Of a DNA stretch of 64,000 nucleotides, positions 1 to 10,477 are shown piece after piece (position 1 is the first letter of the stretch; every line of letters begins with the position of its first letter). Both the position numbers and the translations under genes were made by a program. Origin of the DNA: Asterella californica (taxonomy: Eukaryota; Streptophyta; Marchantiopsida; Marchantiales; Aytoniaceae); NCBI GenBank assembly GCA_036924285.1, contig JAYKYS010000002.1, positions 3,162,001-3,226,000 of the forward strand, given 5' to 3'. The notes beneath the pieces were generated by a model that saw only the letters and a list, made by a program, of their open reading frames with translations, was not told the DNA's origin and searched no databases.

Positions 1-1337
1 CTCTCCTTCATACCTTGCTCGAGACAACGTGTCTGCTACTGGGTTATCTTTACCAACTATGTGCTTGAATTCAGGATTCAATGATTTGATGTACGCTATC
101 CACTTTAGCATAGCAATATCAGGAGTGTTACAATTTGTAATCATTCTCAACAATGACAAACAATCAGTCTCCACAACCACCGATGCTCCAATCAGGTAGT
201 CTTTCTCAACCTTCATAGCTGTAACCACCCCCCCCCATAGTTCTCGCTTCACTTGCGGATACTTCCTTTGTTGCTCACTCAACACCTTTGCGCCGAATCG
301 CACAACAAACATATTCCCTTCTTCATCATCTTGCCCCACAGCCCATCCAATTGCTATAGGGCTGCTATCAATAGTCAGAACTACAAGTTTACCCCCTTCA
401 TAGTTGACCCTACGAAGTACAAGCGGGGAAGACAACAACTCTTTTAGCCTTCGAACTGCCATTGAGTGCTTCTCGTCCCACTTAAACTTCTTGCTTTTCC
501 GAAGTAAGCCGTGCAAAGGATCAGCAACATGTGCAAAGTGAGGAATCCAAACACGTTAGAACACACAAGCTCCTAAGAACCTCCGTACTTCAGTTTGCGA
601 ACTACATGTGTCCTTCATCCGTTGGATGGCATCTACCTTACTTGGATCAAGCCTACGACCAAACCATCCACACAAATGTTCCACAATCACAACATCGCGC
701 ACTCCAAACGAGGACTTAGCTCCTGATAGTGTCAAGTGGACTTCCTCAAGTCGTGATAATATCTTGTCAACATCTGTAATATGATCAGCAACAAACTTAC
801 GGCACCCTCTTTGATATGTCGCTTCATCCTTCTCCTCCTCTAGACAACCCTTGATTGGAATGTCATCCAAGAACGGCATTGTCTTCTCCGGAACAAAATC
901 TCGTAAGATTTTATTCATTCCATTCATCATGTGCGTCACTGAGTTTGTAGCCCCTTGCGGTAACGTACACATCCTTACCAGTCCCAACGGAGTCCTCATA
1001 GTGATGACATTCCTGCTCCTTTTGGCAAGTTGAAATTGATCGTATCCGGAGTAGAGATCTCATACGGAATAGATCGCTCTTCCAGCAAATGCTTCAGCAA
1101 ACCCTCCTACAATCGGTCCTATCCCTGTATTCTTGATAGTCATTTGGTTTACCGGTTGCATATCTTGAATGAAGCATAACGCACGCTTTTTGGAACTTTA
1201 AACCAACGACTGGAATACGGTGCAAATGAAGGTTCAAGAATCTTCATCTGCATCTTCTCCTTCAGAAGCTCCATAAGCTTACATAGATGACCCCTAGGTA
1301 CAAGGATTGGCCTCAAGTCCCAAGGTGCATGCGGCAC
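1..1337 (-). pseudogene. Element A pol, reverse transcriptase and RNase H part
   Basis: Broken reverse transcriptase and RNase H coding read from 1337 down to 1. Residues encoded at 1337-1149 give the start of the palm region (PHAPWDLRPI, then LMELLKEKMQMKILEPS). Bases 999-556 encode the catalytic block MRTPLGLVRMCTLPQGATNS and PFLDDIPIKG, with the xxDD box present as FLDD. Below 555 the RNase H region can still be read (TIDSSPIAIGWAVGQ, KRELWG, LETDC-like). Frameshifts separate these blocks near 1000-1148 and near 555. The reading frame continues upstream at 18685, on the other side of the B insertion. Confidence 0.8.
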
Positions 1338-2264
1338 TGTAAACCCTCCACGATCTCATCGATCAACTACCCCCCTCCCCCCCCCCCCCATCTCTCAACC
1401 TCCACGATCGTCATCCACGAATCTGCAACATGCCAGGCCTGTCTCTCACTCAGGGGTCACCTCAGATGGCTTTGGTGGAAGCACACCATGGACTTGAAGG
1501 AAAAATGCTAAGTTCACTCATTCATACACCCATAAACTCACCAACTAAAATTCTCCTTAAACTAATCAACTAAAATCCTCCATTCTAACGACGTCTCTCA
1601 AGTTCTCACATGCTAAAATTATCCCACATTCTCTTTATTACTCAAGTTGTCATTACGACGATGTGAAAATAAGGACGAGGAGCTCTTCTCTACTCCTCTA
1701 TTTATACATTCTAGGTTTTTACTTTGATACCCTCCGGAAACTCAGCCGTAACTACTTTTATCGGGTTTTACTAAGATATTACTTAAGATAAAAGCATTAA
1801 TCACATGGGCTTCTTACCTTTTCACATGGGCTTATTCCTTCAAAGTCAACAACTTCTAGAAGGATTCTGGAATATTCTCAAGGAATCTCAAATTTCCACC
1901 CCTCTCTACACTAGGACTCACTAAAAAGGAAACATGTGAAATCTCTTCTTGTTTTTAATGCCCACAAAGTCCACAACTTTAATCCCAACCATTAATATCA
2001 AGTCAAAAAGGAGATAAGGGATACTTTCCACCTCCTTTCTACCTTTTAGACAAGATGACAAGATAGTAGTGCTCACTCTTTAGCAAATATCTGAATTCTG
2101 CCAAAAGTACAGCTAAGTTTAACCATAACTAACTTTTAGCTAGTCATGATTAACTTGATACCTCCTTAAAGTACTTTGGCAGCCAATAAACATTCTCAAC
2201 ACTTAGTTATAACTAAACACTTTACTAATAGACAAACTTCCTATGTGTAACATAGGTCGTTACA
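1338..2264 (-). repeat. 3' LTR of element B
   Basis: This 927 bp sequence repeats at 17768-18684. It starts TGTAAACCC and ends GTCGTTACA on the plus strand, a 5 bp inverted terminal repeat. A C-rich run at about 1371-1390 is longer than in the partner LTR. The integrase frame stops at 2278, fourteen bases from the LTR edge, and a purine-rich GAGGGTAAAA lies directly before the LTR in the minus-strand sense. Confidence 0.92.
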
Positions 2265-2277
2265 TTTTACCCTCGGA

Positions 2278-5200
2278 CTAAATTTTCGCTCCGTCCTCGG
2301 AGTGAAGAGAGAACTTTCGTCGATGAAACAACTTCAACTTGTCATGGTTGACCCGATCGAATCTCCTTCCTCCCAACTCTTGAAGGTCATTTGTGAAGTT
2401 GCTCCACACCTTATCTACAACAAAAGGACCAAAATATCTCGGAAGAAACTTTTTTCTAGCCCTCTTGAATCTGATAGCATCATACAACATAACCCAATCT
2501 CCGATTTGAAAAGGTTTTACCTCCCTCTTGCCCAACCGTTTGTCGTAACTCTTCTTTTGATATGCCTGAGCTCGTTCCATTCGGATCATTACTACCGCCT
2601 CGGTCTCTTCCAACTCCATGAGTTGCTCCCTTCTTGATCTGACCACGTCTTCTCCTCTCGACCTCTTCAACTTTCGTTGAATAGTTTGAAAAGTATCCAA
2701 TTCGAATTGGATGGGCAACTTGGACTCCACTCCATAAACCAGTCGAAATGGAGAGTACTCAATAGAAGTCTTTGTTGTCGTTCGATACTCCCATAAGATG
2801 ACATGTAGCCTCTTATCCCAAGTATGTTTTGCAGTCTCAACACCAGCATCTTTGGCGAGCATCATACAGAATGTAAGATTGGTCTTCTCCGCAAGACCAT
2901 TAGCATTTGGTTTGTATGAGGTCGTTACTCGTGGCTTGATAGAAAAGTGTTGTAGCATAGCATTAGTCATGCTCCCTACAAACTCTCCTCCTCTATCTGA
3001 GACCAACTCTAACGGACATCCAAATCTGGTGATGATCCTCTCCCATAGGAATCTACCGACTTCTATTTCATTAGTCTCCCTGAAAGGTCTAGCCTCTACC
3101 CACTTGGTACAATAGTCAGTGGCGACTACAATGTATCTATTGTCTCGAGGTGTCTTATTAAGTGGACCTACGAAGTCAATACCTCACTTCTCAAATGGTC
3201 CTAATATTGAAATTGATCTTAACGGAGATGTTCTAGTAGACTTCAGAGCAAATGCTTGACATACGTCGCAAGTTTTGCAATAGTCTAAACACTCCTTGAA
3301 AATCCCTCTCCAGTGGTAACCCGCATCCAAAATCTTGAAGGTTGTTATCTTACCAGCAAAGTGACCTCCGCAAACAGTTCCGTTGTGAAACTCGTGCATT
3401 AGCTTGAATGCCTCTTTCTGACCAACTGCTCTCCTTAGTAACCCATCTGCTCCTTGATGAAACAGAATTCTCTCCACCATGGTGTAAGGTTTGCATCTCT
3501 TGATCAACGCGTTACGTTCTCGGGTATGCATACCTTCTGGAGAAGAGCCATCTGCAAGGAAACTCCAGATTTCCTTGTACTCGTCCGGTATCTCCTCAAT
3601 GCTTGTGATGGTCATCAGATGTTCGTCTGGAAATGAATCATCAAACGGTTCTTCTCCTTCATCATCATAAGCCCTCGACAAAAGATCAGCATTCGCATGT
3701 TTTTTCCCTGGTCTATCTTCGATCACATAATCGTATTCTGTTAGAAGGATCTTCCAACGAGCAATACGACCTTCGGCATTAGGCTTATTAAAGATATACT
3801 TTAAAGCCTTGTGGTCTGTGACTATGGAAAATTTCTCTCCTAGCAAGTAGTGTCGAAATTTCTTCAATCCAAAGATCACCGCTAATCCTTCTCGTTCAGT
3901 CACGGAGTAATTCTTCTCCGCTGGAACCATCTACCTACTAGCATAAGCTATAGGATGATCATGCCCGTCTCCATCTAACTGACTTAATGTACATCCGATT
4001 GCTACATTGGAGGCATCCATATACAGAATAAATGCTTTACTCCACTCAGGTTTAGCAAGTATAGAAGCTGTCACCAATGCCTTTTTCAGCTCCTCAAATG
4101 CTTCCTTTGCCTTCTGATTATGCACTATCAAGTCAAAATCAACTCCCTTCTTCATGTACATAGTCAAAGCTATTGCTTTGTTTGAGAAGGAAAAGACAAA
4201 CCTACGATAAAATCCAACCATGCCAAGAAACTGTCTCAACTTTGTCAAGTTGATCAGAAATGGAAGATCCACAATCTTCTTCACCTTCTCAAGATCTACC
4301 GCAATTTCATTCTTGGAAATGATGTGTCCCAACAATAGACCTTCTTCGCAGCCAAAGATACACTTCTCTGGATTTAGAGAAACGTTGGCTTGCTCCAACC
4401 GATGTAAAACTTTGATCACATGATCAAAGTGGTCCTCCTTTCTTCCGTACACACAGAAGTCGTCAATGAAATCACGAACAAACTTCCCTATGAATGGTTC
4501 AAACACCTTGCTCATGAACCTTTGAAACGTGACCGGAGCATTACACAGTCTGAATGACATCACCCGAAATGCAAATGTTCCCCAAGGAGTAGTGAAAGTA
4601 GTCAACTGTTGGTACTCCTGTGCTATCTTGATCTGGTTATATCCACTATAACCATCACCAAAGCTGTACCACTCATGACCAGCAACTTCCTCCAATATCT
4701 CATCTATAAATGGTAGAGGATAATAATCTTTCTTGGTAACTGCATTCAACTTCTTATAGTCTATGCACACTCGCAGCTTACCATTCTTCTTTTTGACAAT
4801 CACAATAGGTAAAACCCATTCTGAGTTCTCCACCTCATAGATGAAACTCGCCTCCTTCAACTTGTCTATTTCCTCCTTGACCATCATTGCTGTTGTAGGA
4901 TTGACTCTTCTCTGCTTCTGTCGAACTGGTCTTGCGTTTTCCTCCAATTCGATTCGATGAGTCTCGAGAGTCACCTCCTTCAAATCCTTGTAGCTGAAAG
5001 CAAACACATGGATATATTTCCGGAATATATCTAAGAATCTACTTTTCTCCTCTTGAGTAACATTGATACCAAACTTCAAGGTAGAGAGTCTTCTCACAAT
5101 CTCTGCCTCATTCAACTCTTCTTTGTCAGGATCTTTCTCCACTGCTGGTCGAGGCAACAAGTCAATAGCACTAAGCTGATGTAATGATTCATCTCGACCA

Positions 5201-5583
5201 AATCCTTCGTCCTCAAATGAGGATTCTTGATCGTAAGAATCTCCGGTATCTACTTTTGAGACACTCTGATCATCCTCCGTATCAGATTCCCAATAGTCAC
5301 TAGTGGGTCTATCAGAGTCAGAAGTCACAACTCCAACACCTGAGAGAGGAACTATCACTCTATGATCTTTAGGCCCAATCCGTAAGTATCCCTTGTGCCA
5401 CTTATCAGTGGTGCGCACAGCTCTCAACCAAGGCCTACCTAGGAGCAAATCATAACTAGAGTCCTTTAACACTTGAAAGGACATCAATGTTTGAACTCTC
5501 ATCCCAGACACGACCACCTTCTCTAACACACCAAGAGGTCTTACCCGTTGCTTGTTAGCCATCCCCACGACAATGCTAGCCGG
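2278..5583 (-). pseudogene. Element B pol: protease end, reverse transcriptase, RNase H, integrase
   Basis: Nearly intact pol read from 5583 to 2278, about 1,100 codons, broken by two nonsense codons. It starts with the last part of the protease (LLLGRPWL), then reverse transcriptase with KLRVCIDYKKLN and the FIDDFCVYG catalytic box. RNase H follows with MDASNVAIG, the EREGLAV glutamate, TDHKAL and ADLLSRA. Integrase has an HHCC zinc site (HEFHNG, then CKTCDVC), an SDRGGEF aspartate, a NANGLAEKTN block holding the third acidic residue, and a GPF motif (FGPFVV) near the C-terminus. The stop at about 3931 stands where a glutamine is usual after AYASR, and that at 3181-3183 where a tryptophan is usual before GIDFVGP; both fit single C-to-T or G-to-A changes. 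The frame continues upstream into 6866 across the solo LTR. Confidence 0.88.
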
Positions 5584-6865
5584 TGTCGGAGTGTAATCCG
5601 TCTACCTAGGAAAGCGCCGGGCTTCTGGCTGTGGTTGTTCACTCAAGAGGTTGGCTTTCAGGTCACAATAGGGCTATAAACACTCACACAGATGTGTAAG
5701 ATCTAGTAATATACCCAGAAGGCGAAATTCAGGTCTAGCTGGCAGTAATAGGATTCGGCGGTGAACTTTGACACTCACGGAGAGGAAAACTATGAAGGTT
5801 TAGACCTCTAAACTTCCCCTACATGCAAATGAGGTACTACTGAACTCACAGACGAAATTTCAGCCTGAGATCAAATTCTGACACGGGGATACGAACAGAA
5901 ACGTTTTGAGCAAGAAAACTACGGCAATTTCTGGTACCTAGCTGGCTATTTCAACCTATAACAAGAGTTTGCCTCGATCAATTTCGAAGTTTCTTACAGG
6001 ATTTGCAGTCTACAGGGTGCTGAACATCCCTGTGAAGTTGGGACTCCTGAATGTACACAAAACTGTAGATCTCCTCCTCTGAAGTCGCTGCTCTAGATTA
6101 AGAGCTTTTCAGACCCCCTCAGCTTCAGCGGCCGCCCTGAATTACTCAGTTGCTCAATCGATATGAAACTTTTTGTGAAATCGTAGCCCTGCTGGAGGAG
6201 AACACAACCTCGAAGTTTTGAAGCACTTTCCTCAAATCTGCTGCGAGTGACACTGAAAACCCTAAATCCAACCAAAATGATTCAATTCTAGCACAATCCG
6301 AACTTCAATTGCTCATAACTCCGTCTTTATTGACTCAAATCGATCGAACTTTTCACTGGAAGTGCTTGGCATGACGAGACCTCTCTCCCTGTGCTCTCAG
6401 ATTTCGAAGATCCCCCACCAAATGCTCGAACTCCACTCTAGAGCTCTGTTTCTAAATTTAGAGTTTAACAAAAGACAAAAATGGACCAATGGGAGTTCAT
6501 AGCTCCACTTGGTTGTCCTTTAGTACCCTAAACCACGTGGCAACTTAGTTTTACTCATAGGGTACCACGTCAAGCCCCCTAGAGTGCCAGCGTAAAACTT
6601 AAATTACTTAAAACGACACGCAACCCCGAAAAATAACTTAAATCAGCTAGAAAGCGTGCATGGGCGACACGCAAATACAACCCATGAGCTTAAGCCCTAT
6701 CAACATGGTAATCAACCTTCTAAGACTCAAAATAGTGTTAACACCGTATGCAAAGGTGTCAAACATATACATAAACGACTAGAAGTAATATAAGCTAACT
6801 TCTAGAACTACTAAACTCAAGCGTCGGAGTAGAAATATAACATGTAGCCGCCAAGTAGCGCGACA
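5584..6865 (-). repeat. Solo LTR C1 inserted in element B protease
   Basis: A 1282 bp sequence beginning TGTCGGAGTG and ending GCGCGACA (TGTCG/CGACA ends), flanked by ccgg at 5580-5583 and 6866-6869. Close copies lie at 12525-13896 (same orientation) and 56233-57513 (opposite). Its sequence is related to the LTRs of element E. No internal coding accompanies it, so it is a solo LTR. Skipping it and one ccgg gives an unbroken protease frame. Confidence 0.92.
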
Positions 6866-7199
6866 CCGGGCGAGTTGGTTCCATCCCCAACTTCTTCATC
6901 AACCTCTCTGATATGACGTTTACAACCGACACTCCATCCACCAATATGTCAGAGACGTAGTGACCATTCAACCGGACTTCAATCTTTGAAGCCCTAGTGC
7001 ATACCTCTGAAGCATGCACATCCACCACACCAACTCCCACAGACTTTGATGTCTTGCTCTTGGGTTTCTCTTTCTTGCTTCTCTTAGAACTCAGTCTTCC
7101 TCTGAGTTCCCTTCGTAAGCTAGGATTAAGTGCGATCAGTTGTCCAACAGTGATGTTGGCTTTCTGAGCACCCACATCTTCAACCACATCATATCCCGA
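6866..7199 (-). pseudogene. Element B protease fragment (aspartic protease active site)
   Basis: Minus-strand coding read from 7199 to 6866 between two insertions. It carries the retropepsin-like stretch DILVDGVSVVNVISERL; the active-site triad is D-G-V rather than the D-S/T-G or D-G-G seen in related families, so this copy may be inactive. Upstream the frame joins the gag end (SSSQAVS at 9601) and downstream it joins pol at 5583. The upstream part is basic (RLSSKRSKKEKPKSK). Confidence 0.75.
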
Positions 7200-7413
7200 T
7201 GTCGTGTTGTGGTTCGGCTCCTGTGTGAAATTCCTGTGTAACCTATGTTGTGTTTCTTTTCCGTGTTTCGTGAACCGTATCGCATAACTCGCCGAACGGT
7301 GTGATGAGTGCCACGTTTGTGATTATCTGTTTAAGTGATCGCACGGTAGAGGAACGTGCCAAGTCATCGATCTGTGCGTGTTCATTTTAGTGGTCCTTGT
7401 CGCCGCATTTGTG

Positions 7414-7420
7414 TATAAAC
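7414..7420 (+). promoter_or_regulatory. TATA-like box in LTR F1
   Basis: TATAAAC lies 214 bp from the LTR start and about 100 bp before ORFa. The copy at 42250-44650 has the same arrangement. This would make ORFa the first frame of a transcript that starts inside the LTR. Confidence 0.45.
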
Positions 7421-7521
7421 TGGTGGGTCGAAGGTTCATAGGACATTCTCTCTCAGTGGGTGATTCGTAAGGGTTCTCGGTGGTCTGCATGGAGGAGTGA
7501 GGAACTGCAGGAGTGGTGGTT

Positions 7522-7737
7522 ATGGACGGAGGTGTGTTACCGGCTCCGGATCTTCCTTTCCCGAATCTGTTTCACATCAAGCTTCATTGCATCCACCGCG
7601 ATCACTTTCGACAGTGGTTAGTTGCGTACTTTGGTGATGAGTTCATGGGGAGGGTGATGGAGTTACAGCTTCCGGTGATCCTTCCAATCGTAACATACGG
7701 AGAGACTTGGGATATGACGGTGTACATTTTGTTGTGA
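7522..7737 (+). CDS. ORFa, copy F1: small conserved LTR-encoded protein of unknown family
   Basis: A 71-residue frame with ATG at 7522 (MDGG start) and stop TGA. I do not recognise the family. Conserved across five copies are FHIKL at residues 17-21, a FG-x-x-F block at 37-41, VM at 45-46, a VIL-x-VVTY-like hydrophobic block at 52-59, W63 and VYIL at 67-70. All five copies are exactly 216 nt and align without gaps, although the most distant pair share only about a third of their residues by eye. The alternating hydrophobic pattern suggests beta strands. No signal peptide or membrane segment is evident. It lies 322 bp from the LTR start, and ORFb follows six bases after its stop. This copy keeps W63, which is TGA in three other copies. 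Confidence 0.7.
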   Translation: MDGGVLPAPDLPFPNLFHIKLHCIHRDHFRQWLVAYFGDEFMGRVMELQLPVILPIVTYGETWDMTVYILL

Positions 7738-7743
7738 GGAACA

Positions 7744-7911
7744 ATGGATCTCAACTATCCATCGAACGTTCCTTTCAATCTTTGGGTCGATGTCCGGTGC
7801 CACTGCACACCGAAGATCAATCATGGGGCTTGGATCGTGAGAAACTTCGGGCAAGAATATTACAATCGAGTGATAGCTTCACCGTTTCCTTTTGTCATAC
7901 CTTTATTGTAG
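7744..7911 (+). pseudogene. ORFb, copy F1: partner of ORFa, C-terminus frameshifted
   Basis: The frame starts with ATG at 7744 (MDLNYPSNVPFN), in the same frame as ORFa, and stops after 55 codons at TAG 7909-7911. In copy F2 the same protein runs for 67 codons and ends VVILTLY. Here that ending can be read one frame over, so a one-base indel near 7900 has truncated it. The block WIVRNFGQEYYNRVI resembles the WLVAYFGDEFMGRVM block of ORFa, suggesting the two frames are tandem relatives. Function is unknown. Confidence 0.6.
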
Positions 7912-8143
7912 AACGTTTCCAAGTTGTAATATTGACGTTGTATTAGTCTGCGGCTCACTGGTTTCATTCTGGTTGAGCGCTTCTGTGTAGTTACGGACCG
8001 CGAAGAATCCATCGACATATTTGAAGGATTTTCTGAGGTCTTAGAGTGTTGTTGATGTCTTGTGTCTCCTTGGAGAGTAAAAATTCGTTCTAAGGGAAAA
8101 GTTAAGAGGAGAAAAGACAAAAAGTAAAGTTCTTTTTGCTCTT

Positions 8144-8165
8144 ATTGGTCCACTTTTGGACCAAT
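8144..8165. promoter_or_regulatory. CCAAT-type inverted repeat in LTR F1
   Basis: ATTGGTCCA and TGGACCAAT form a perfect 9 bp inverted pair with a CTTT spacer. The same palindrome is present in copy F2 near 43685-43705, and single CCAAT-containing halves occur in the C and E LTRs. It could be a paired CCAAT box or simply a conserved LTR hairpin. Confidence 0.4.
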
Positions 8166-9600
8166 GGTGTTCTAGCTGATCCTCGCGACGTTTCTGTGGT
8201 TTCTGGAGGCTTCAAAGGTCCATTCGCGAAACGAAGGGTATGGTTGGAGAGCTCTCGACCGGGGCTACAATCTGGGCTGAAGAATCGGTCGATTTGATGA
8301 AAGTATGAGCGCGTTATGATCGATTGAGTGGAGGGGGGTGAAATTCGTACCTACTGCTACGTTTCTGGTTGTTCCGAGAGACTCGCGAGGAGTTTTGAGG
8401 AGCTGTCTGTTGGGTTGGAGAGTTGACAACGTGCTGGTCATTTTGATATCAATTTCGTCAAGTTCTTGATCGATTTGGATTCTGAACCGACCGATTGAAG
8501 TTGAGAAGTGCAGATGGAATAAGGCAGGGACAGCGAACTGTGATAGCCATGGATAGTTTGCTATTGCTTAAGATCTGAGTCGAATTTCTGAGTGAAACTT
8601 TCCAGGATTGAAGAATGTCTTATCAGTAAGATACTTGAGAAGTTTCATCTCAAATGGTCGAGTAGTTTGTTCAGAATCTTGGATCAAATGTACCTGGGTC
8701 TGTAAAGCTCTGAAGTTAGCACAGATTACGGTTTGATCCATATCTGAGAATTGGTTTGAGATTTTGACCTGAAAATTGTTCAGAGTAGGAGTGAAGGGTC
8801 CAATCAAGCTTCCTGTGAAGTTTGATCCTCATTGGTCGAGTGGTTTGGAAGGACTGAGGTCTCAAAGTTCGAAAATACTTCTGTTATTAGCAGTTTCGGG
8901 TTTTTCGGTATGATCTATTGTCAATTTGATCATTTTCGAGTAATTTGGAGAGGAGTTTGTTGCTGAAACTGCCATACCTGCATACAACTCGACATTGGAA
9001 GGTGTGGGGCTGATTTCAGCTCTTGGTGATGAAGGAGAACGGAGCCACCATGAGTCTTAAGCCGCTGTTTGGGTTCTCAGAGCTGCCAGGTATTGCCGCC
9101 GTTGATGCTATATTGAGATCTGAATAGTGTTTTGGAGTATGCATGTTTTATCTTGCTGGAATACTTGATAGACCAGGGTGTACAGCAAGTTGTATCGATA
9201 CTCTATCAAGTTGATTGAGTGATCTTAGTATCTTCTGATTGTACTATGAAGTTGTGATAGTTGGATTGATGGCCAGTTAACGTCGCTGGGGAGCTATTCA
9301 GAAGTCAGGCTTCCAGTGATATAGATGAATAACTTCAGTTAGATAATACAGATCTGAGTATTTTTAGTTAGAATACAAAAGATCTGTTTGTAACACAAGT
9401 TTATGCAATCTATACGTAACCTTGGATCGTAGCAAGCTTTAAACTTGAGACGAGCGGATACAAGGTCACTCAGGCTAGAAGAGTAGATAGTGAAACATTT
9501 GAGTGGAAACATCCAGATCTAGATCCAACCTTGTCAATCCACATACCTCTGCACAGCCATATACCCCGTGTATTCCGAGACAGAAAAACACGTTATACGA

Positions 9601-10477
9601 TACCGCTTGGGAAGATGAAATGGTGAAATCCGCCATCCCCAACTTCCTTCTTGGCTCTCTTGGTGTACTCGAAACATTACTCGAATGAGTACTTCTACTT
9701 GCTGACTCCTCCATGAAAATTGGTTCATCAGAAAATCGAGTTCTTTTCCTTTCTTGAGCTAAAAGCTCCACCGGTGCATGAGAAGAGTTTGAACTCTCTC
9801 CTTTCTCGTAAATGAGACCTCGCACGACATCGATAGTAGCCACCCCCTTGTCTCGTCCTTCTGATGGATTTCCTCCACCCACATTCATTCTGACAGCTTC
9901 GACACCTCTTGCTCCATTGTTAAGACAATTTCGCTGGAAATGAGAACCTCCACACGTCCAACAAGTGTTTCCTCCAAAGTTACCTTGATTTCCTCGGTTG
10001 GGATTGTTGTCGTAACCTCTTTGACCTCCTCCACCTTTGTTCCTCCATTCTCGTAACTGCACCACGTTTATCTTGAGATCCGCAAGAGTGTCGGTGATGC
10101 TCTTCAACTCAGCATGAAAATCAGAGGTGGCAGTAGACATCGTTGTTGGGACAAACGGTCTTGGCACCACCGTTGGAGTAGGAGCTGACGTTGAAGCAAT
10201 CACCAATTGTGATGGTGCAGGTGCGATCGTTGTGGCTACACCAGGAGTCGGAGTCGACACCAGAGCAACATGATGAGGTTGGATGATATCTCCTTCATCC
10301 AAACTCTCTTCCATATTTGTCGCAATCTTGATGGCCTCCGCTTTGGTTGCTGGCTTCTCGTACCTCACTTGGGTTCGAATTGAAGGCCTCAACCCTCCCA
10401 CCAAGTTCTTGATCAACACTGCTCCAATCCCCGCCATCGTTAGCTCCACATTGTCTCCACTCTTCCGTAGGACCGTT
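9601..10477 (-). pseudogene. Element B gag, C-terminal part with zinc knuckle
   Basis: Minus-strand frame open from 10477 to 9601, about 290 codons. It contains the end of the capsid-like region (TMAGIGAVLIKNLVGGLRPS), a Pro/Thr/Ala-rich linker, a predicted helix (DFHAELKSITDTLADLK), a Gly/Asn-rich stretch and a zinc knuckle CWTCGGSHFQRNC (C-x2-C-x3-H-x4-C). It ends MADFTISSSQAVS at the F1 insertion. Upstream the frame meets the 4.9 kb insertion, beyond which gag resumes at 15381. Role by family: nucleocapsid and RNA packaging. Confidence 0.8.

Larger units (their letters stand above)
7200..9600 (+). repeat. F-family LTR (copy F1) inserted in element B gag
   Basis: About 2.4 kb starting TGTCGTGTTGTGG and repeated in reverse at about 42250-44650, where the same start lies directly after a polypurine tract. 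That identifies the sequence as an LTR. Here no gag or pol of its own is attached, so it behaves as a solo LTR. The right boundary is uncertain by about 5 bp; host bases cga/cgat occur on both sides. The gag-protease frame (SSSQAVS to GYDVVEDV) is continuous once it is skipped. It carries ORFa and ORFb and a TATA-like box at 7414-7420. Confidence 0.8.

Noticed and set aside
7860..8120. 86-codon minus frame antisense to ORFb in F1
   Set aside because: Not conserved in the other ORFa/ORFb copies; shadow of the plus-strand coding.
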